DNA of 55,941 nt from NCBI GenBank assembly GCA_003427395.1, contig BFEA01000007.1, positions 7,403,959 through 7,459,899 on the forward strand. The letters are read 5' to 3'. Source of the stretch: Chara braunii. Its lineage: Eukaryota; Streptophyta; Charophyceae; Charales; Characeae. The notes beneath the pieces are model-generated. The model was not told the origin of the DNA and searched no databases. It saw nothing but the letters and a program-made list of their open reading frames with translations. Every line of letters starts with the position of its first letter. The first letter of the stretch is position 1. This document shows, one piece after another, positions 32,881 to 41,741 of this stretch. A program made the translations under genes and the position numbers.

Positions 32881-34233
32881 GCTAGGGTCGAGGTGGTGGA
32901 CACACCCTCACCATCTCGAGAGATGGCCCAAGCTACTGACTCCATCGTCGTCCCACAAACACATTCGGACCCAGCGATCCTCTGTTCGTTGAATGTGTTC
33001 GAGTCCTTAGAGGAGTTAGAAGAGGAGTGGTCTAGATCGGGCCCACTAGCTTCTTAGACGGCCATGGCAAAAGCCCCTAAGGGTGAGTTGTTGGTCGGCG
33101 AGGTAGCCATCGACGGTCGTAAGGTCGGGGCCTATTATGACACTTGCTCGACGCGGAACTTTATTAGTTGCGCGTGCGTTGAGAGGTTGCGCTTAGAGAG
33201 ACAAGTGCAGCGCCTGAGTCGACCTGTGGAGTCGACATGTGCCAACAAACAGCGCATGGTAGTCAATGACTACCTTAAAGACATCTAGTGTTTTTTCCCG
33301 TACGTGGAAGGGGAACTAAGACATCGGGTCTCGTTCCTAGTCAGCGATGATCTCCCTATGGATATCTTGTTAGGTATGTATTACCTCTCGGTTGCACAAC
33401 CCCAGTTCGACTGGGACAGAAAAGCGGTGAAACACACTTTGCTCGGAGGGGGGGCCGCCAGATTACGTAAGTTCAAGGCTAGTAGTCTGATCGAGTCCTA
33501 CGGATGCATGTGTGCGGCCGCGTTCTATTATAAGCAAAATCCGGAGGACGGTATGTACTTAGTTTATTTACGTCTCTGCGGAGGGTGAGCCAGTGAAAAT
33601 GTCTCCGAAGATAGAGGGAGAGGGAGTGGTAGCTAGGTACCATGATCTATTCGAAGAGCCGAAAGGGGTTGTTGAAAGGGAGGTCGTCCATGCAATAGAG
33701 ATTATCCCAGGGTCTAGCATTCTGAAGGGTAGAATCTATCGGATGTCCCCAGGTGAGCTCGATGAGCTTCGTCGGCAACTCAAGGATCTCATAGAGAAGG
33801 TTTGGATCCGGCCTAGTGTCTCCCCTTACGGTTCGCCAGTCTTATTTGTACCAAAGAAGGGGGGACCTTGAGGATGTGCATTGACTATAGGGGCCTCAAT
33901 GCCATCACAGTGAAGAACGTTGAGCCCCTACCTCGCATCGATGACTTGTTGGATCGAGTGCAAGGGTGCCGGTACTTCAGTAAGATAGATCTGAAGTCCG
34001 GGTACCTTCAGATTGCAATCCGGCCTGAGCATCAACACAAAAACGCATTTCAGACCAGGTACGGTTTGTACGAGTTTGTGGTGATGCCTTTCGGCCTTTG
34101 CAATGCTCCTGTCACCTTTCAGCACACGATGAACCGGATATTTCATGACTACTTGGACAAGTTTGTCATCGTGTACCTCGATGGCATACTTATAATTAGT
34201 AGAATTGTCGAGGAGCATGTAGCGCTTAGATAA
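32881..34233 (+). pseudogene. Element B pol: protease and reverse transcriptase
   Basis: The protease has DTCSTRNFIS (about 33140) and the LLGMYYLSVAQP block. TAG replaces Trp (33055-33057) and a Glu codon (about 33286). RT spans several frames: [55 protein letters not shown] and VYLDGILI. The catalytic YLDD has become YLDG (about 34180), so polymerase activity would be lost even if the frame were intact. Confidence 0.88.
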
Positions 34234-36495
34234 AGTCCTTAGCCTCCTCAGACAACACCACTTCAAGATCATCCGGGAGAAGTGTGAGTTTGGCCGCATT
34301 CGGATCTTGTGCCTGGGTCATGAGATTTTCGTGGAGGGTTAGAAGCCCGATGACGCAAAGGTGGTCAGCATTCGTGACTGGCCGCATCCTCAGTCTGTGA
34401 CTAAGATGAGGTGCTTCTTAGGGATGACAGGCTACCACCGCAACTTTGTTGAGAATTATAGTATAGTGGCCGCCCCTTTGACGGACCTGGCACGCCTTGA
34501 CACCCCATGGGAGTGGACAAACACGTGTGAGGCTGCTTTCAAAGATCTAAAGCATGCGTTGACATATCATGAGGTCTTAAAACTTCCTGATCCTCACAAA
34601 CCTTTCCTTGTGACTATGGATGCCAGCCAATATGGCATCGGTGCAGTACTTGCGCATCAGGAGGGGAAAAAGTTGAGGCCGGTAGAGTACATGTCCAAAA
34701 AGATGCCCTCTCAAAAGTTGGCCAAGCCCACCTATGAGAAGGATCTCTATGCGATCTACAAAGCGCTAACCCATTGGAGGCACTACCTCCTAGGTTGCTT
34801 CTTCTACGCCAGGACTGATCATCAGACCCTTAAGATGAATGAAGACTCAACCGGTACTCTCCGACGCTCTGAAGCGTTGGATCGAAGTCATTGAGCAGTA
34901 TGACTTCGAACCCCAGTACATCAAGGGGGAGTACAACAAGGTTGCTGATGCGCTATCGTGTAGGCCAAATTTTCTCGGTGCGCTAGTCACTGAATTTGGG
35001 CTTGTGGAAGCCTATCACGAGGACCCATTCACCTCAGAGATCATACGCAAACTCGAGGCGAAGGATAAAGTTACTTTTGACGAGTTTGTGTTGGTCAATG
35101 GCCTGTTGTTCCTTGAGAAGGCCATGAATAAACGATTGTGTGTTTCAAATTGCGATTCTTTGTGTAGTTTATTTTTAGGGGAGTGTCATGATGCCGCCGG
35201 ACATTTTGGCTTTAAGAAGACTGCAGCCAACCTGTTGCCGCGATTCTGGTGGCCCACAATGATGAGAGATGCCAAGCTATATGTTGAGACTTGTCACGTT
35301 GACAAACGTGACAAGCCCCAAACACAAGCTCCTCTTGGGTTTCTTAAGCCCCTTCCCATTCCGGAAAGGCCTGGTGAAAGCCTGTCATGGACTTCATGGA
35401 TACGCTAGTCACCAGCAAGAACGGCATGAGATACATCTACATCATCGTGGATAGATTTAGCAAGTATGCTAGATGAGTAGCTATGCCCGAAACAACAAAG
35501 ACCGAGGACGTTATCAGACTATTTAAGGAAAACTGGGTTAGAGACTTTGACCTACCGAAGTCCATAATCAGCGACAGGGATGTCCGATTCACCAGTGATC
35601 TGTGGAAGGCCGCAGCTGCCGAATAAGGAATGGAGCAGCAGATGACATCTGGAAACCATCCGGAGGCAAATGACAGGCAGAACAGATGAACCGCGTTGTT
35701 CAACACTTGCTGAGGCACTACATTAAGCCTAACCAAGTGGACTGGGACGAGAACTCGCTCTCATTGCCAGCCTGTACAACAACGCACAGTGCCACAGGAG
35801 TAAGTCCTAACAGCCTCCTACTAACGTTCACACCTAGACTCCCTCTTGACTTTCTGCTACCTGACAATCAGCCCACTGCTGCTCCAGGAACTTTGGAATT
35901 TGCTTATAGATATGAGACGCATATGCAGCAGGCTGTAGAACACATGCACAGAGCATAGGCGGCAATGATTGAATCTGAGAACAAACACCGCCGCCCATCT
36001 ACATTTCAGGTAGGGGACAGCGTCTGGGTCAAGGCTTCTAAACTGGGACAGGAGCATGGGATCTCCCATAAGCTCATGCCACAATACTTTGGACCACGGG
36101 AGGTTTTGGATGTAGTTGGGAATGAACCGGACGGACCCTCATATGTTGTTCGGATCCCTGGACACCTTCGTACCTATCCTGTTTTTCACGCCTCTAAGCT
36201 GGCACCGTTCGAAGAAACCGATCAGTTTCCCACTCGTCGCTCAATGCTGCCCCCAACCATGGACGGAGAGGTCGACATCGACGACATCGTGGACCACAAG
36301 GAAATGCCGGTTCCAAGACCGATAGACAGGGGACGTCCTCCGAAGCCGAAGCTGCAGTACCGAGTTCGGTTCAGACATCACACTCATCCAAAGGAGGATA
36401 TATGGTTCACAAGGGAGGAACTGATGCAGACCGCACCACAGGTTGTCGCCCACTATGAGAAGTTACTGCAGAAAGGAAAGCGCCAGATTGAATGA
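34234..36495 (+). pseudogene. Element B pol: RNase H, integrase and tail
   Basis: RNase H (34361-34894) has VTMDASQYGIGAVL and RTDHQTLK, then a shift. Integrase (34839-35408) has HDAAGHFGFKK, but the second Cys pair is altered (CHVD in place of CQVC). The catalytic core is split by a frame change and by stops near 35475 and 35624-35626. The third acidic motif HPEAN is followed by a base loss that disrupts the Glu. The C-terminal frame (35965-36495) is intact through the GPY/F-like region, VFHASKL and a chromodomain-like tail, and ends with TGA. A TAG at 35956-35958 replaces a Gln. Confidence 0.87.
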
Positions 36496-36517
36496 ACTTC
36501 TTAGAGGACTAGCGAAG

Positions 36518-36531
36518 TATGGACGAGGGAA
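36518..36531 (+). other. Element B polypurine tract
   Basis: Purine-rich ATGGACGAGGGAA directly before the TG of the 3' LTR, homologous to the tracts in A and D. Confidence 0.75.
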
Positions 36532-37456
36532 TGTGAGGCTTAAGGCCTCGATCTGCCCTACCGGGCCTTATTTTCTGTACAGTCGGCCGCCCTAAGTGAA
36601 GGCAGGCTCGACCCAGGGCCTACAGGCCTATTTTGGGGGTCATCACGCAACTGGGTTAATTCAGGCAGTTGCGCAGCGCCAGTTGGTTGAGAGCGCCCAC
36701 GCCCAGGCCGCCTCTTACGAATGTAACTGAGGCAGTCCCTGAGCCAGATTCGCAACATGGACCGAACACAGGCCACGAGCAGTTGGACACGAGCAACCAC
36801 CACAGGCCCAGGACCTGTTTCGTGTGGACAGGGGCTCAGCCTCTCTGGGCCTACCAGAAGCTTCTGGGCAGGGGCCCAACGTAGCCAGGCTGCACGCAAG
36901 CAGGCAGGCCACTTCCATTTAGGAAAGGGCCTGCCCACGCATTGGATATTCGGGCACTGGCTGCCTGCTGCGCTAACGCTGGCCAGTGCTCACACGCTCA
37001 CGGGCGAGCTGGAAGGAGCAGGCAGCCATAGCCGAGCTGCGCTGCTGTATGCTAGATGGGGCACATGGAGGTTCTTGGGTGCATGTGGCATCTGTGAGTT
37101 GGGGATCGAGGTTGTGAGTGATACGAGAGACATACCTGGTGCTTGAGGCGAACGACATTGGCCGAGATCTGCTCGTACTTCGGGGAGCTGTTGACGTCAT
37201 CAGCGGCATTGTAAATAGGCTAGATAGGATCTGCCATCTGTAGTCTGGGCGCCGAGTGCCAGATAGGATATCGACATTGGTTCTTCGTTGATGATGACGA
37301 GACTATTCCAGCATTGTAAATTATGAGCTTTTGCTGTGCTCTTATTTGGTGGAACTCGTGATGCAATTCTGCTATTGGTTCGAGGTTACGACTATCTGGT
37401 CTCATGTGTATGATGCTGTTTGATTTCTGAAGTTCGCTATCGCTCATTTCCTGCGA
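36532..37456 (+). repeat. Element B 3' LTR
   Basis: 925 bp, matching 10949-11892. The terminal CTTGCA of the 5' LTR is replaced by CTGCGA here. The TATC duplication follows at 37457-37460, then the rest of psaJ. Confidence 0.9.
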
Positions 37457-37564
37457 TATCTTTCTACAGCTCCAGTTTTAGCTACTCTATGGTTTGGTCT
37501 TTTAGCCTGTATTTTAATTGAAATTAATCATTTTTTTCCAGATGCATTAGTTTTTCCTTATTAA

Positions 37565-37614
37565 AAGAAATCAGTCAATTCAAAAATAAGTTTTTTTTCT
37601 ATTGGGAAGCATGT
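37565..37614. other. AT-rich psaJ 3' flank (plastid-derived)
   Basis: Fifty bases of A/T-rich sequence after the psaJ stop, consistent with plastid 3' flank. No further plastid gene can be read before element E begins. Confidence 0.55.
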
Positions 37615-38609
37615 TGAAACGGTAGTCACCTGTTAGCAGTAGCGAATGCAGTTCCCAGGGATCGATCCCTGGTTCTTACCTTACCTGTGTACAGTATATG
37701 TGTCGACCCCGAGAGTTGAACCCGTGACCTGTGTATTCACAACAGTTGGTAGGCTGTCATACGTTCGTAGGTTGTAGGGGTTCGATCTGTAGACCTGTAG
37801 AATAGAGGTCTTAACGAGTTCTAGAAGTCGTAGCTGTAGCTCTTCTGAAGGGTCAAGGTCGTAGCTGCTACAGTCCTGAAAGGTCAAGGTCATAGCTGCT
37901 ACAATGTTCGAAAGGTCAAGCCCACAGACTTCCGGAAGGTCCGGAAGTGGCCTTTCGAAGTTGTCTCACGTTTGGACAGAGGCTAGCGGGCAAGTGGTGA
38001 GCCCAACTGCGTTACGTTGGCAGTGCGACTGCATCGAGTTGGCAGTGCAAATCCATGCAGTCAGTGGTACCGGTCCCAGTCAGTCACAGTCCAGTCAAGC
38101 AAGTACCGTGTGGGACTGTGTGCACCAATGGCATGGGAATGGGGCAGACCAACGAGTTACAGAAGTATAAATCAAGAGGCAGCGCGCAGCCATTCATTCA
38201 TTCCTGCGTAAGCCATGCGGAAGCGCTGCTTGAGCGACTTGTGCGAGGCGGTCTGCAGAGTGCCCGAAGACGAAGCGGGCTGGAAGAGATAGTTAGCCAT
38301 ATCTAGTGAGGGACGGCGGCGACAGCCGCCATAGCTGATAGGAGAGTGAGTGTGTACGAGGGTATGTGTATGCGTATGGGATATCCAGGGTGATCCAGAG
38401 TTGAGTAAGTGTGAACAGTGGTGTTGAGCAGAGAGAAGAGAGTTGGGGTGTACAGGCGGTGATGCACCATAGCCTGTTGAAGCGAGCTTGTATCTGAACT
38501 GTGTTTTCGACTCCCATACCTCTGAGCTTTGAGTGGGGGCTGTGCGCCAGTGTGTCCCACCATTTGTTTGCAAGAGTGCAGAGTGGAAAAGAAAGTGAGT
38601 CTAATTGCA
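37615..38609 (+). repeat. Element E left LTR
   Basis: About 995 bp, start TGAAAC and end TTGCA. The start is set by alignment with the right LTR (TGAAAG at 55038). TATAAATC at 38166-38173 is a strong TATA box, also present in the right LTR (55588-55595). A perfect 18-bp palindrome CCAGGGATCGATCCCTGG lies at 37655-37672; the right LTR has GGTTCGACCCC there (55082-55092), an exact match to the Pol III B-box consensus. A second B-box-like GGTTCGATCTG is at 37779-37789. Confidence 0.8.
38166..38173 (+). promoter_or_regulatory. TATA box of element E LTR
   Basis: TATAAATC, conserved in both LTR copies, about 435 bp before the LTR end. Transcription would be expected to start some 30 bp downstream. 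Confidence 0.6.
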
Positions 38610-38610
38610 T

Positions 38611-38622
38611 TCGTATCAGAGA
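38611..38622 (+). other. Element E primer-binding-site-like sequence
   Basis: TCGTATCAGAGA, one base after the proposed LTR end, matches the initiator tRNA-Met PBS TGGTATCAGAGC at 10 of 12 positions. It supports placing the LTR end at 38609. Confidence 0.6.
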
Positions 38623-38780
38623 TGGTACTCGCTATCTCACGCGCCGTTGTTATCCGCGGTATGCCGAAGTGGGGCGCCATAGCTGAAGCGCGCCAAAGTT
38701 GAAGTTCGCCATCACCGAAGAAGAGGTCCGCCATAGCTGCACTGGTGGAGGAAGGTGGCGCGTACCTGCAGAAGAAGACA

Positions 38781-38839
<59 letters not shown>

Positions 38840-39824
38840 NGGTGATACAAGATTGGTTGTGCGGTCCAAGAAGGAAGAAGGCGGCGGAAGAAGAAAGAAG
38901 ACGAGTGAAGGAGGAGGGAGAGACGAAAGAGGAGAGAAGCCATAGTTGAGGAAGAGGAAGGAGGGACGAAGACGAAGAGGGAATACATAGCCGGGGTGAA
39001 AAAAGAACCAGGCGAGGAAGGAGAAAGAAAGGAGGAAGAAGAAGAAGGGTGGTGAAGAAGAAGAAGCCTGCAGCCATAGCCGAGTTGGAGGTTGACCAAA
39101 GTGCTGACCACGAAGTTGATTTGAGCGTTGACCCGGGCGTTGACCAAGGTGTTGACCAACGTTGACCGGAGTGTTGACCGGGGGTTTGACCAACATTGAC
39201 CAAGGCTGTTGACCAAGGCTGTTGACCAAGGCTGTTGACCAAACTCTCGCCAAGCCCTCAGCCTATCCCCTCACCCTATGGATGTGCACTCACCCTATGG
39301 TACTTGCCGAGTCTGTATGTCTCTTCTTTTTGCATTGAGTCTCTTCTGTCCATGTGTTAGGAACTTCGTGTATGAAGGATAGGGCCTTGTTGACCAAACC
39401 CACACGGGCTGAGTAGGGCTAAAGGCTGTGTCTGACGACTCGACTGTCCCAGAGGACACGAACCCTCCCAAGGATCGGTACTGACCGGCGGGCTGCTCGG
39501 TGTCACACAGTAGGCCCAAAATCCAAGCTGTGGGCTGCACAACAGGCTGTCTAAGTCTTGAGAGGACTTGCTGATCGCGTCGTCCTGTCTGCAACGTTAA
39601 ATAATACCTGAGGAGTTACGGGGGATCTCCTTAAATGCCTCCTGATCAGCAATAAGTCCTTTAGTGACAGCCATAGTTTAGGTCTAGGTTAGAGACCAGA
39701 GTTGACAGGGTCCTATCAGGATTTTGTGGTCCTTAGATTGAGTCGGTCTTAGGTTGTGTCAGTCAGGGAGCCGACTTCTAAGTGGTGAGGTCTGGAACCG
39801 TTGTCCGGTTGTGCACTTATCACC
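38623..39824 (+). other. Element E leader
   Basis: Non-coding leader of about 1.2 kb. It contains a GGCGCCATAGCT 12-mer (38673-38684), a (GA)n tract (38786-38839) followed by an N at 38840, the GCAGCCATAGCCGAG 15-mer shared with family 1 LTRs (39070-39084), a W-box array (39091-39244) and a block of about 80 bp homologous to the leader of family 1 (39573-39650). Long minus-strand open frames here are products of simple repeats. Confidence 0.7.
39091..39244 (+). repeat. Tandem W-box-like (TTGACC) array in element E leader
   Basis: Eleven TTGACC hexamers within about 154 bp, in imperfect repeats such as GCTGTTGACCAAG, plus near misses (GCTGACC, GTTGATT). TTGACC/T is the core W-box recognised by WRKY transcription factors in green plants. 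All are on the + (sense) strand. Binding is not shown. Confidence 0.85.
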
Positions 39825-41565
39825 ATGGTTGATACTCGCAGTGGGAAGAGCACCATGCCGTATAGTAAGGCTCAAGAGGAGCGGGCCGCCGCCATCCTAA
39901 GAGAGAGAAGGGAGAAGGAGCTCCTTAGGCAGGCAAAGACGCCGCCATCCTAAGAGAGAGAAGGGAGAAGGAGCTCCTTAGGCAGGCAAAGATGAAGATG
40001 ATAGCCGAGGAGCAGGCGACGAAGAAGAAGAAGTTGGAGTAGGAGATGCAAAGATTGCAGCAAGAGGAGGAAGAGAGAATGACAGCTGCAAAGGAAGAAG
40101 AGGTTGAAGAGGAGGAGAAGTCGGAAGAAGAGCCCCTCAAACGAAGAAGATTGGGGGAAGGAGCAGAAAGCAGTGGCACAAAAGAAGACGACCCGTGGGT
40201 GGAAAGGAGGATAAGTGAGTGGGTAGCTAATTTATCGCTGGGAGAGGACGAAGAGGCGATGTTGTATATATCCCAGGAGGAGAAGGAAGCAGCAATTAGG
40301 GAGATCGAGGTGACGAGTGATCCCCTAGAACGCCAGGCCATAGAGAACGAGAAGAGGTTGGATTGGAAGTTGCACCTGGCAAGGGAGAAGAAGAGGAGGA
40401 CGTAGGAAGCCAACAAGATGGCCAGAGAGGTGGAAAGTTTACAGTCGTGTAGACAAGAAGTAGAGGCCCAGCCTGACATCCAGGCTAAGTTAGATAAGAT
40501 CCTTGGGAGCATCGAGCTCCTAGGCAGGGCCTGGACCGAACACCATCAGTCTGTTAGGGGCCAAGACATGGCCCTCCACTCCATCCGTTCTGGTTTTAGG
40601 GACTTCGCTCGCGATGTAATGACTCATGTCGGGACCGAAGTTAAGAAGTTAAGGGACATCGCAGAGAAATTCTGCGCAGGCGCCATTGAAGGCGCCAAAG
40701 TAGTGGCCACTGCAGAGAGGGAAGGGCGTCCCCGCAAAGAGTCTGTCAAGCTCAAGTTCCCTGACTCGTATGGCGGGAAAAAGGACGAGAATTTTGATAA
40801 CTGGTAGGCCAGTATCAACATGTACGTGTACTTGCTGCATATTGCGCGAAAGGAACAAGTCCTCATGGCCTTCCACGCATTACGAGACGAAGCGGCCAGT
40901 TTTGCTAGGTCCCTCGCAAGCAGCCGATTGTGAACACAATATGGTTGCATACTCTAAACTCACCCCTCTTCACACCTTCCTCAAACTCCTAAGAGAGAGG
41001 TTCGCTGACGTCACACGAGGCGTCAGGGCCTCTGACAAACTGCAGACAATCCACTCACGACAGTGGAAGACTGCGAGAGCACTCAAAGCAGTTATGGACG
41101 ATTTGGTAGCCATCCCAGACCACGGGGTCACTGAGACCCAATTAGTTAACTTATTTTATCGTGCCATGCCAGAGCCCTTGCGGGGGCGCTTCTTTGAGAA
41201 GACCCAACAGGCCACTACTACGTATGACGCGCTGAGTAGAGAGGTGGCCCTGTTCGAGGTCAAATCCATGCCAGTTTCCACTTTTTGGCATAAGGATTTA
41301 GACAAGGGAAAGAAGTGGAAGGGTCGTACCATCTCGGGTCAGGTCAGGGCGAAGGATCACATGATCCTTACTTTAGATGAGGGTGGTACTGACAAAGTCC
41401 CCTACAATCAGATCGAGTGGGGGCTTGGACCAGAAGGTGTGGCAACAGCGGATGGAGCAGGTGTAGTGCATCTACTGCGGTGACCCTGCCCACATCATTA
41501 AATACTGTCAAAAGTATAGGGAAGCCCGATTCGCTGCCCAGGGGTCAAAAGGCAGCCGCTGGTAG
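39825..41565 (+). pseudogene. Element E gag
   Basis: The start ATG 39825-39827 has a good context (CACCATGG). A 53-bp tandem duplication (39888-39940 and 39941-39993) shifts the frame early. The N-terminal part is highly charged and coiled-coil-like (EEEER, EEEEKSEEEPLKRRR). Frames at 40046-40405 and 40418-40807 are in register, separated by a TAG; another TAG follows GG..FDNW. After a shift near 40925 the capsid domain continues (FLKLLRERFADV, FYRAMPEPLRGRFF). The knuckle CIYCGDPAHIIKYC (41467-41508) is a perfect CX2CX4HX4C, and a TAG stop lies at 41563-41565. Pol lies in the -1 frame relative to the knuckle. Confidence 0.87.
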
Positions 41566-41741
41566 GGGTTGCAACTGCCCCTTCCATTAAGCCATGTGGG
41601 GAAGTGTGCACGCACCACTAGGAAACTCCCACACCACATGAGCCTATGGCAGAGGTTGCAGGCCAGTGCCTAGTTAGCTGTCTAGAGATTGCCTGTGTTA
41701 GAGTCTCTCTAGGCACTTCACTCACAGGTCTGGCATAAGAG

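Larger units (their letters stand above)
10949..37456 (+). mobile_element. Element B: Ty3/gypsy, family 1, carrying nested C and D
   Basis: Plus-strand element spanning 26.5 kb because C (with D inside it) is inserted in its leader; its own sequence is about 8.7 kb. Order: 5' LTR (10949-11892), PBS, leader (to 13072, resuming at 30833), gag, pol, polypurine tract, 3' LTR (36532-37456). TATC is duplicated at 10945-10948 and 37457-37460, inside psaJ. Many stops and frameshifts make it non-autonomous. Being host to C, which hosts D, it is the oldest insertion of this stack. Confidence 0.92.
10927..37564 (+). pseudogene. psaJ: Plastid psaJ copy split by element B (NUPT)
   Basis: PsaJ is a small one-helix subunit of photosystem I in the thylakoid membrane, near PsaF. 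The first 22 bases (10927-10948) encode MQDVKTY plus one base. After the B insertion and one copy of the TATC duplication, the frame resumes at 37461 with the rest, including [13 protein letters not shown] and the [10 protein letters not shown] end, and stops at TAA 37562-37564. Total length is 41 codons, normal for psaJ, with no stop or frameshift apart from the insertion. A Shine-Dalgarno-like AAGGAG precedes the ATG. The AT-rich flank continues to 37614, where element E begins. Retrotransposon insertion implies a nuclear copy, so it is presumably non-functional. Confidence 0.9.

Noticed and set aside
36496-36531. An env-like gene (endogenous retrovirus) downstream of pol
   Set aside because: In every element the distance from the pol stop to the polypurine tract is too short for a third gene and no membrane-protein frame is present.
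10927-37564. The window being plastid genome rather than nuclear
   Set aside because: Only psaJ and AT-rich scraps are plastid-like; nested LTR retrotransposons are nuclear.
37615-37800. tRNA gene in the E LTR
   Set aside because: B-box-like and T-arm-like words exist, but no cloverleaf, acceptor stem pairing or properly spaced A-box could be built.
38303-39253. Long minus-strand open frame in the E leader with repetitive Gly-Gln and Ser-Leu runs
   Set aside because: It is the antisense of the TTGACC array and the GA microsatellite; the repeats alone explain its openness.
41563-41640. A fully supported frameshift site in element E
   Set aside because: AGGAAAC followed by four codons and TGA is suggestive, but it is not in the frame of the knuckle and the pol frame is not -1 from it without assuming an indel.
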